From assembly GCA_050744165.1 (NCBI GenBank), contig JBOGGN010000471.1, positions 1 to 12,612 of the forward strand: a DNA stretch of 12,612 nt, given 5' to 3'. The DNA is from JBOGGN01 sp050744165 (GTDB taxonomy: Bacteria; Actinomycetota; Acidimicrobiia; Acidimicrobiales; Palsa-688). A program made the position numbers and the translations under genes. The stretch's first letter is position 1, and each line of letters begins with the position of its first letter. The notes below the pieces were generated by a model, which saw nothing but the letters and a program-made list of their open reading frames with translations, was not told where the DNA came from and searched no databases. Shown here one piece after another: positions 1-4,685 of the stretch.

Positions 1-116
1 CGGCCATCTGTGGTTTCTTTAGCATAGGAGGGTTCGGCGTCGTCGATACGCTTCGATGAGCGATTTTTCGACGGCTGTCCTTTCGGATTCCACAATCTTC
101 GGTTTTTGGAAACGCT

Positions 117-191
117 TTTTGCGGTAACACGCCCCCTGACGGCAACAAAGGGTGGAAGCCTAGCGGATTTTGGCGGTAACACGCCCCTGAC
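117..191. repeat. Imperfect 24-bp direct repeat, period 51
   Basis: TTTTGCGGTAACACGCCCCC-TGAC at 117-140 recurs as TTTTGGCGGTAACACGCCCC-TGAC at 168-191. The two copies differ only by one G gained and one C lost, so they are not in the same reading frame. Seen directly; function unknown. Possible explanations are protein-binding sites, an att-related arm, or a simple duplication. Confidence 0.7.
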
Positions 192-289
192 AAGCCGCCA
201 CACAATGTCCAGCTTCGTCGTTTTTTTCCGCTGGAATGTCTTTGCCCCGGCATGGACGGGCCGGTTGGTGAACGGTCAGCAGCGTGGCG

Positions 290-310
290 ACGGCAGCCTT
301 GACATTGCAG
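290..310 (-). repeat. 21-bp inverted copy of the 3' end of the 249-aa gene
   Basis: Bases 290-310 are the exact reverse complement of 1586-1606, which encode the peptide GSLDIA three to four residues before the stop of the 249-aa protein. On the plus strand 290-310 can still be read as GSLDIA. An exact 21-bp match inside a window this size is not expected by chance. It directly abuts the integrase-derived fragment at 311-438, so two sequences from different genes and opposite orientations are joined here. Confidence 0.75.
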
Positions 311-438
311 TGCCGCGGCGACCCTTCGTCGGCTGGCGGCGTGACCGTCCCTGTGCCATCTCTGCCCCTTCGGTGCCGACCTGGCCCCCATTGTAGGCGC
401 TTGGCCCCCAAGATAGCCCCCGAAGGTGGTTTCGCCCC
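311..438 (-). pseudogene. Degenerate copy of the integrase 5' end and leader
   Basis: Bases 339-438 align with 5844-5946 at roughly nine of ten positions with a few single-base indels. The copied part covers the integrase ribosome binding site, its ATG and about 45 bases of leader beyond the leader codons. Reading on the minus strand, ATG (360-358) is followed by MAQGRS, as in the intact integrase. The frame then passes into bases 337-315, which match an internal integrase segment (5329-5307, peptide QPTKGRR) at 22 of 23 bases. It then enters the inverted GSLDIA segment and stops after 27 codons. It therefore cannot encode a recombinase. It is either a remnant of a second integrase gene or a scar of illegitimate recombination that joined the start of the gene to a piece from its middle. 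Confidence 0.7.
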
Positions 439-676
439 GGCGAAGTCGGCGACTATCCGGGCCGTATGTCCGTTCCCGGTTGACTTTGCGGCTCAATGAG
501 AGGCCCCTAGAATGCCCGCAGCGCCATCGAAACGGCGTCGGGCGGGATCGGGTCGTTTTCAACCCCGGAAAGCCGTACAGACAACGACAGGCCTGGATCG
601 CACGGTCCTGCGTTCGACGGGTTAGGGGTTGTACCCCCCACCCCCTACGACCCGATCGCCTCGGCCGGCCCAAAAC

Positions 677-979
677 TCAGCCGTGCAGCGCCGTCTTCCG
701 GCTGTGATGCGGATGACACAAGCCTTGAAGGTTCGACCAGTCGTAACCTTTGGGACCGGTCGGCCCTGCGCCGTCGATGTGATCCACGTGGCAGTTTGTG
801 CATCCCGGCCAGCGGCCCGAAACCGGTCGGGCCAGGCGCCAGTTTTGTAGTTGTCGACGCCCCACATCTTGGCCGTCACAGCGGATCGCCCGTTCACCTT
901 CTATGCGCGGTCTGCCTCCGGCGGTGGGGATGGGCAAAAGCCGAATGTCCGCTCCGCAGCTAACACAGCCACCGGACAC
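677..979 (-). CDS. Small HNH endonuclease
   Basis: The 100-residue product has a C-terminal HNH nuclease core: CTNC at 60-63, HVDHI at 64-68 with the catalytic-type His67, then WSNLQGLCHPHHSRKT at 81-96 supplying the Asn83 and the His metal ligands. The N-terminus has a CxxCG pair at 5-8 resembling the small zinc ribbons of actinophage proteins. HNH proteins of this size usually stand beside phage terminase genes and assist DNA packaging, or act as homing-type nickases; that role is inferred from the family only, since no terminase is visible in this window. The spacing between CTNC and VDHI is shorter than in most family members, so a small deletion is possible. The only available start is GTG (979-977), with no visible SD and lying inside a 17-bp hairpin. 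It is the last minus-strand gene seen before a gene-free stretch. Confidence 0.75.
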   Translation of the reverse strand: MSGGCVSCGADIRLLPIPTAGGRPRIEGERAIRCDGQDVGRRQLQNWRLARPVSGRWPGCTNCHVDHIDGAGPTGPKGYDWSNLQGLCHPHHSRKTALHG

Positions 980-1008
980 GCGAACGGGAAACGCGTGTCC
1001 GGTGGCTG
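966..1008. terminator. Perfect 17-bp hairpin between the 183-aa gene and the HNH gene
   Basis: Bases 966-982 (CAGCCACCGGACACGCG) pair perfectly with 992-1008 around a 9-base loop. The hairpin starts 13 bases past the stop codon of the 183-aa gene. It is too stable and too perfect to be accidental. No T tract follows in the minus direction, so a classical Rho-independent terminator is only one possibility. Because the GTG start of the HNH gene lies within one arm (979-977), the structure could instead sequester that start or separate HNH expression from the upstream operon. Confidence 0.7.
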
Positions 1009-1020
1009 ATCAGGCGTGCG

Positions 1021-1572
1021 TCAGCCGAACACACCCGTGAACTTGTAGCCGCTGTTCGGCCATCCGGCAGACAGCGACCGGTTAACCAGGTCGGACATTT
1101 CGCAACGCAGATAGGCTTCGCCGCCGAATGACCGGAATCCTCGGCGGGAGCCGCGTTGGTCGAACACGACGGCCGAAGGGATACCGGATTCGCACAGCTC
1201 TGTAAGTTCGTGGGCTGCGCTGTCGCGGCGGCTGTTGTAGGCGTGGACAGCCGCCCGCGCCTGGTCAACAGCGACAGTCAAGTTGCGTTCCGCCACGTCG
1301 ACTGCATCTCGGAGCGCCACGCCGTCAGTTGCCAGTTCGACGCCAATCGCGTCGATGCGGTCCAGCCGGGCCTGTTCGGCGGCGCGGGCGGCTTCACTGC
1401 GCTGCCACGCCGAGCGCAGTTCCGCTATCCGTATGGCTTCCTCCGCTCTGGCAAGCTGACCGGGCTTGACCGTCTGACCGGCGCCGATGCGGCGATGAAC
1501 GTCGGCCAAGTCCACCTGAGCGTTTTCCAGGTCAGTCGGCATCGGCATCGATACCGAAGTTTCGGTTGGCAT
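1021..1572 (-). CDS. Hypothetical coiled-coil protein (183 aa)
   Basis: I do not recognise a family. The middle of the protein (about residues 14 to 125) is rich in Ala, Glu, Arg and Gln with heptad-like spacing of hydrophobic residues, suggesting one or two long helices that could form a coiled coil. The last 50 residues are different: Gly, Ser and aromatic residues (GFRSFGGEAYLRCE, then NSGYKFTGVFG), perhaps a small beta-rich tail. No signal peptide or membrane segment is visible. Its ATG (1572-1570) overlaps the TAA of the upstream 249-aa gene by one base (TAATG), which points to translational coupling and probably to a joint function of the two products. A structural or DNA-packaging accessory protein of a phage-like element is possible but unsupported by any motif. 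Confidence 0.65.
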   Translation of the reverse strand: MPTETSVSMPMPTDLENAQVDLADVHRRIGAGQTVKPGQLARAEEAIRIAELRSAWQRSEAARAAEQARLDRIDAIGVELATDGVALRDAVDVAERNLTVAVDQARAAVHAYNSRRDSAAHELTELCESGIPSAVVFDQRGSRRGFRSFGGEAYLRCEMSDLVNRSLSAGWPNSGYKFTGVFG

Positions 1573-2321
1573 TACGCACCAATCCCTGCAATGTCAAGGC
1601 TGCCGTAGCGGCCGGCGGCCAGGTCGGCAAGCTGGTATCCGACAATCTGTCGGGTCGAGAAGATGGCGCCGGCCAAACCTTGCGGGCCTTGTGCGATCCG
1701 AAGGAAGTCACGCGCCTCGGGAACGCCGGCCGTGACGGCTGTGGCTGCGCCAATCTGCTGGTCGATGAGCGCCGGGTGGATGCCCCTTGAGCGGGCGTAG
1801 AGGGTCGGCCAGTCGGAGCCGCCGAGCAGCCACACCGCCAGGTCGTCTCCGCAGGCGGTGCGGCTGCGAAGTTCGTCGCCGATGACGGTCGGCACGTCGC
1901 TGGCCGCAACAGCGTCGAGCACCATCTTGAGGTCACCTTTCAGACCGGCGAGCTGGGCTTCCTGAACGGTTGTCACCGGCTGCGGGCGCTGCGGGAGCAC
2001 CAGCCGCCCTATCGTGGCGACGGCGGCGTCAAGGGCGGTCTGTGCGGCGTCCAGCTCGACTGTCGTTTCGGCTTGCACGCGGGCGACCACGGTGGCCACC
2101 TGTTGTTGCCAGTTCGGCTCTTGCCGCATGGTCGACAGGCTGAACGTCTGGCTGGCGCCAGCCTTTACGGCGAGCTGCGCCGCGGTGAATCGTGCTTTGA
2201 TCGCAGCAAGCGCCTGCTGTGCGGCCGGTGCCGCTGGCCCGGTCAAGACGCCGGCAGCACGGCCGACGTTCGCCATCGCATTATCGACGCCGGCTTGGAT
2301 CACTGTTGATGCGGTTTGCAT
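1572..2321 (-). CDS. Hypothetical Ala-rich helical protein of the element (249 aa)
   Basis: No family recognised. The first 110 residues are very rich in Ala, Gln and Val and look helical (for instance AAQQALAAIKARFTAAQLA). After the PQRPQP turn at about 112-118 comes a mixed segment with VIGDELRSRTACGDDLAVWL and an end in GSLDIAGIGA. No signal sequence, membrane segment or catalytic motif is apparent. The ATG at 2321-2319 is preceded by a strong SD (AAGGAAGG, 9 bases away), the best ribosome binding site of the element, so the protein may be made in quantity. A 65-base gap separates it from the zinc-finger gene upstream, and it overlaps the 183-aa gene downstream by one base. The final codons have a 21-bp inverted duplicate at 290-310. 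Confidence 0.7.
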   Translation of the reverse strand: MQTASTVIQAGVDNAMANVGRAAGVLTGPAAPAAQQALAAIKARFTAAQLAVKAGASQTFSLSTMRQEPNWQQQVATVVARVQAETTVELDAAQTALDAAVATIGRLVLPQRPQPVTTVQEAQLAGLKGDLKMVLDAVAASDVPTVIGDELRSRTACGDDLAVWLLGGSDWPTLYARSRGIHPALIDQQIGAATAVTAGVPEARDFLRIAQGPQGLAGAIFSTRQIVGYQLADLAAGRYGSLDIAGIGA

Positions 2322-2386
2322 TTTCTACTGCCTTCCTTTTGGGTTCAACACGAGGGGTGGTGGGGTCGACGAATACAGGACGGGTT

Positions 2387-2773
2387 TCACGCCACGCGTG
2401 CAGTGTTTGCAGGTCGACGGAACATGGCCGTGGTTTTGTCTGCGAACATCCAGATGCCGTCGAGTTCGACGAGGTTGGTGACACCCTCCGGATCGAGGCA
2501 CCGGCCGTGGCTGTCGCGGTGTGCGGTGGCGGCCGGGATTGTGGCGAAGGTGCGCAGGCATATCGGGCAGACGCCGAGATGGCGGACAAACGCTTTCGGG
2601 CGGGAATGCGTTGGCTGCGGGCGGTAATCCCGGTCGTGCGTACCGCAGTTGGTGCATTCGGTGTACCTGACAGCCTGAGGCGATGACATGTGATCCTCGA
2701 CGACTGCCATCCGCTGGGATTTTCCTGGGTGCTCTAGCCAGGTCAGCAGAATACGGCCGCAGGAGCATTTCAT
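2387..2773 (-). CDS. Double zinc-finger protein (zinc ribbon plus C2H2 finger), 128 aa
   Basis: The product starts MKCSCGR and has two cysteine clusters. The first is C3-x-C5 together with C40-x2-C43 (CTNCG), a plausible zinc ribbon with an intervening loop. The second is a textbook C2H2 finger: C69-x2-C72-x12-H85-x3-H89, with a hydrophobic residue (F76) in the linker. C2H2 fingers are uncommon in bacteria outside the Ros/MucR type and phages, so this may be a DNA-binding regulator or replication accessory. The ATG (2773-2771) overlaps the TGA of the replication initiator (ATGA), so it is coupled to it. I chose this start over an in-frame ATG 45 bases upstream because of that overlap and the cysteine pair right after it. 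No function beyond metal and nucleic-acid binding can be read from sequence. Confidence 0.75.
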   Translation of the reverse strand: MKCSCGRILLTWLEHPGKSQRMAVVEDHMSSPQAVRYTECTNCGTHDRDYRPQPTHSRPKAFVRHLGVCPICLRTFATIPAATAHRDSHGRCLDPEGVTNLVELDGIWMFADKTTAMFRRPANTARVA

Positions 2774-3888
2774 TTGTTGTTCCCTTCTGTTGCGGTGGAT
2801 TTGACTTCGATCCCACACATCTGGTCGGCATCGTCATAGGTGACGTGCAGCAGGCTGGCATTTGTCAGCAGAAACAGGGTCGACTCTAAAGCGTCTTCGT
2901 CCCGAAACAGTTTGTTCGGCCCGCAACATCGAGCCTTGACATCACAGGAGGGTTGCTTGCGAAGAATGCGAAGCAATGCCCGCTCGTCGTACGTAAGCTC
3001 GAATGGTGCCATCTCGGCAATCAGCCCTCGTACGGCCAGCTCTGCGAGCGTTTCTGCGGTATGGCCGTAGTCGTACACATCCCGGCGGGTCCATTCCGGA
3101 TTTCCGGCGAGGTTGTCGAGAAGCAGAGTTTGATCGTGTGTCAGGTCAGCCCGGGCTTGGATGGGCGCAATGGAAGGCGGAGCCGCCCCAAGCGGCGAAG
3201 CCTTCCGCGAAGCCTCGGGTTCTTCCCTCGGTGATCCTCGGGAAGAACCTCGGTATGGGGTCCGCAGCGACCCCCTGTTTTTGGCTGTCGCCGCGTCGCT
3301 GCGGACCCCCTGTGCCGCGTCGCTGGGGACCCCCTGTCCGTGGTCCCGATTGACAACTGCGTGAGCGATAGTCGCCCGATAGGCACTCCTGTTGTCGCTG
3401 CCGACCCCCTGTGTTCCCGCTCCGGTTGTCGCTGCCGACCCCCTGTCTGCGTAACCTTCCAGGTCTAGCTCGCCCACGCGAATCCGGTACCGGCCCGCCT
3501 TGCCGATATCCCCGGACGTGTAATCGATCAGACCAGCGTCAACCAGGCGGTGAACGTTCCGTGTAAGGTTGGCTGTGACGTGATGCTGCCGTTTCTTGTC
3601 TGGATCGCCCAGCGAACTGGGCGATCGGCACAGATCTTCCGGCAGCAAGCCCATCTCTCGGGCCAACTGCCACAGAGGGAAACTGTCCCCCAGCCGGCAG
3701 AAGGCAAGGGTGAGGTTCACCAGGCCGAACAGCGTCCGAAAGTCCCGGTCGGTGAGCCCGACCAGCTTTTCCAGGCCGTCTTTCCCTTTGACCGGCAGTC
3801 TTGTTCGTGTCGCCGCTGCGAGCAACGATCGCTGCACCTGAAAGGCGTAATCGAACCTAACACGGTCACGGCCTTCCTTGGCCGTCAT
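2770..3888 (-). CDS. Winged-helix replication initiator, lambda O-like layout (372 aa)
   Basis: Three parts are visible. Residues 1-145 form a folded N-terminal domain with a winged-helix pattern at about 105-137 (LTRNVHRLVDAGLIDYTSG followed by the wing GRYRIRV), typical of phage and plasmid initiators. Residues 148-245 are a low-complexity linker rich in Gly, Ser, Asp, Arg and Pro, with echoes QGVGSD, QGVPSD, QGVRSD. Residues 250-372 form a C-terminal domain with another possible winged helix. The linker DNA carries five 19-bp repeats. Lambda O also has an N-terminal origin-binding domain, a linker encoded by its own origin iterons, and a C-terminal helicase-contacting domain; the likeness is architectural, and no sequence homology to O is claimed. 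The ATG (3888-3886) overlaps the preceding 75-aa gene (ATGA), and its TGA overlaps the zinc-finger gene (ATGA). A purely transcriptional regulator is the alternative. Confidence 0.65.
   Translation of the reverse strand: MTAKEGRDRVRFDYAFQVQRSLLAAATRTRLPVKGKDGLEKLVGLTDRDFRTLFGLVNLTLAFCRLGDSFPLWQLAREMGLLPEDLCRSPSSLGDPDKKRQHHVTANLTRNVHRLVDAGLIDYTSGDIGKAGRYRIRVGELDLEGYADRGSAATTGAGTQGVGSDNRSAYRATIAHAVVNRDHGQGVPSDAAQGVRSDAATAKNRGSLRTPYRGSSRGSPREEPEASRKASPLGAAPPSIAPIQARADLTHDQTLLLDNLAGNPEWTRRDVYDYGHTAETLAELAVRGLIAEMAPFELTYDERALLRILRKQPSCDVKARCCGPNKLFRDEDALESTLFLLTNASLLHVTYDDADQMCGIEVKSTATEGNNK
3218..3249. repeat. 10-bp perfect inverted repeat beside the iterons
   Basis: GGTTCTTCCC (3218-3227) and GGGAAGAACC (3240-3249) are exact complements around 12 bases, ending 10 bases before the first iteron. 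Two more short palindromic or repeated motifs lie just to the left: GGCGGAGCCGCC near 3177, and a pair of GCGAAGCC-type repeats at 3194-3214. The cluster lies in linker-coding sequence where peptide constraint should be low, which fits a structural element of an origin. Confidence 0.6.
3260..3446. repeat. Five 19-bp iteron-like repeats inside the initiator gene
   Basis: Copies: 3260-3278 (GTCCGCAGCGACCCCCTGT), 3295-3313 (GTCGCTGCGGACCCCCTGT), 3319-3337 (GTCGCTGGGGACCCCCTGT), 3394-3412 and 3428-3446 (both GTCGCTGCCGACCCCCTGT). Start-to-start distances are 35, 24, 75 and 34. The ACCCCCTGT half is invariant. In the first copy the GTCGCTGCGGAC part is exactly reverse-complemented. On the coding (minus) strand the three central copies read QGVxSD, while the two outer ones are in another frame and read RGSAAT or RGSLRT. 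A less GC-rich spacer of 56 bases (3338-3393) separates the two groups. Probable initiator-binding sites, that is, an origin of replication; function is inferred. Confidence 0.7.
3603..3626 (-). other. Perfect 10-bp hairpin with UUCG loop in initiator mRNA
   Basis: GATCGCCCAG (3603-3612) pairs exactly with CTGGGCGATC (3617-3626) around four bases. On the minus (mRNA) strand the loop reads UUCG, closed by G-C. It falls in the N-terminal domain coding part (residues SPSSLGDP, about 89-96). It may affect translation or mark a DNA site; it could also be coincidental in GC-rich coding DNA. Confidence 0.4.
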
Positions 3889-4112
3889 CGGTCGACTGGA
3901 ATCGGCAGCGGCTCCGAGATGATCCTTCGGCTCAGAATGACGCTACTGTTGTCCTCCGTGTCGATGAACCGCTCGGCCTGACGTTGACTGCTGAAAAACC
4001 GACAGTAGTGGGCGCCGGACGGTCGATATACGTCCAGCTTGTATTGCCATCGGAGGCGAATATTTCCGTCCGCGATGATTTTCTCGACACCTTCGGTATC
4101 GAACGATTCCAT
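3885..4112 (-). CDS. Hypothetical 75-aa protein, first gene of the rep operon
   Basis: Not recognised. The protein is mixed alpha/beta in character with many aromatic and charged residues in the middle (RLRWQYKLDVYRPSGAHYCRFF), and no membrane segment or signal peptide. The ATG at 4112-4110 has a purine-rich AAAAAGGG about 8 bases upstream. Its TGA overlaps the ATG of the replication initiator (ATGA), the same coupling seen at the other end of that gene, which supports its being real and expressed with the initiator. It may be a small regulator of replication or of the initiator, but that is guesswork from position only. Confidence 0.6.
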   Translation of the reverse strand: MESFDTEGVEKIIADGNIRLRWQYKLDVYRPSGAHYCRFFSSQRQAERFIDTEDNSSVILSRRIISEPLPIPVDR

Positions 4113-4167
4113 TTGAAAAGCCCTTTTTCGTGTAAACGTGGGTATGTCGGCCAGCCGAACAACGAAA

Positions 4168-4210
4168 GACGACGATTAGCCCGTCTAGGACGGGAAGATC
4201 AGCCGTCGTC
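4168..4210 (-). terminator. Probable Rho-independent terminator after the excisionase gene
   Basis: On the minus strand GACGACG (4210-4204) pairs with CGTCGTC (4174-4168), and inside it CCCGTC pairs with GACGGG around a 3-base loop, giving a two-tier hairpin. It is followed in the direction of transcription by TTTCGTTGTT. It lies 47 bases past the stop of the excisionase-like gene. Half of the hairpin is made of the integrase-derived fragment described separately. Confidence 0.55.
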
Positions 4211-4250
4211 TTGCCATATGTCGCCGCCTAGTCAGCCGCTCGGGCCGCTG
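4180..4250 (-). pseudogene. 71-bp degenerate internal fragment of an integrase gene
   Basis: Bases 4180-4250 align with 4939-5009 of the intact integrase over 71 bases with only a handful of mismatches and two compensating one-base indels; the block GCCATATGTCGCCG is identical. In the intact gene it encodes ERLTLGDIWQDHGLIFPSETG, where copied residues DIWQD are still readable before a stop. The fragment starts 7 bases after the stop of the excisionase-like gene, in the position where an integrase gene normally follows. It suggests an earlier integrase copy was largely deleted. Confidence 0.75.
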
Positions 4251-4256
4251 CTCGGT

Positions 4257-4436
4257 CTAGGCTGCGGCTGACGCGCTCTCGTGCGCCTCGATGTATCTCT
4301 CCAAGTCGACGGCACGGTACAGTCGCCGCTTGTTGATCCTGATTGAGCCAATCTTGCCGGCTGCGGTTTCCTCGGCGAGCAAGGTAAGGCCGATACGGAG
4401 GCGTGCGGCCGCCTCGATGCGAGTAAACAACTCCAT
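4257..4436 (-). CDS. xis: Excisionase-like HTH protein (59 aa)
   Basis: The product MELFTRIEAAARLRIG... has the layout of small Xis/AlpA/MerR-type winged-helix proteins: an HTH at about residues 6-20 (IEAAARLRIGLTLLAEE), a short wing with Ile-Arg-Ile-Asn-Lys-Arg-Arg (32-38) and a final helix LYRAVDLERYIEAHE. Such proteins bind near the att site and steer the integrase towards excision, and some also regulate early genes. I take the ATG at 4436-4434 because AAAGGG lies about 8 bases upstream; an in-frame ATG 42 bases earlier would add a 14-residue hydrophilic extension with no SD. It lies upstream of the rep operon, and its transcript probably ends at the hairpin at 4168-4210. A regulatory role without excision cannot be excluded. 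Confidence 0.75.
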   Translation of the reverse strand: MELFTRIEAAARLRIGLTLLAEETAAGKIGSIRINKRRLYRAVDLERYIEAHESASAAA

Positions 4437-4685
4437 ATCCGTGTCCCTTTCGTTGTTAGTGCCATGCGCCGTCCACACCCCGCGTGGGAAGATCCGGGAT
4501 GCTTCATTTTACTACGGCATGGCCCTCTGCTATTCGCATTAGAGTGCCACATGGGACCCTGGTCTGTCTGCTGTGACGACGGATTTACATCGGATTGTTC
4601 AACAAAAGGGACAATCGGGTCAGCGCGGCGAAGTCACCGGATGTAAAGCTTGGCGGTGTCGGGTGGCAGGGGGACCGGGGTTGAT
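4437..4685. promoter_or_regulatory. Intergenic control region between int and xis with nested inverted repeats
   Basis: About 250 bases without a gene. Two nested inverted repeats are visible: outer TTTACATC (4584-4591) with GATGTAAA (4640-4647), inner GATTGT (4593-4598) with ACAATC (4611-4616). They lie 39 bases past the integrase stop and may end int transcription or bind a regulator or Xis. TAAAAT on the minus strand (4511-4506) is a possible -10 box for xis, 70 bases before its start, but I see no convincing -35. Confidence 0.4.

Larger units (their letters stand above)
1..676. other. Gene-free, rearranged left end of the window
   Basis: I find no convincing gene in these 676 bases. The open frames here on both strands have no recognisable motif, no good ribosome binding site and overlap each other. 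The first 240 bases are noticeably AT-richer, with several T runs. The stretch contains a 24-bp imperfect direct repeat (117-140 and 168-191), a 21-bp inverted copy of the 3' end of the 249-aa gene (290-310), and a degenerate copy of the integrase 5' end and leader (311-438). Around 624-650 there is a C-rich inverted repeat (TAGGGG ... CCCCTA) just downstream of the HNH gene, a possible but weak transcription end. The picture is of decayed or reshuffled mobile-element DNA. Confidence 0.6.

Noticed and set aside
160..411. 83-codon frame over the integrase relic
   Set aside because: It is out of frame with the MAQGRS remnant and is composed of pieces from other genes.
440..500. Second tRNA-Val attachment site after the integrase leader copy
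   Set aside because: Only GGGCCGTA (8 bp) is shared with the tRNA; the T-arm sequence is absent.
426..707. 93-codon plus-strand frame MVSPRRSRRL...
   Set aside because: Arg- and Pro-rich composition typical of shadow frames, no SD, and it overlaps the end of the HNH gene.
3260..3446. CRISPR array
   Set aside because: Repeats are 19 bp with irregular spacing of 5 to 56 bases and lie inside a coding frame; no cas genes are present.
4464..4646. 60-codon plus-strand frame between xis and int
   Set aside because: No SD, no motif, opposite to the direction of the whole element and over the inverted repeats.
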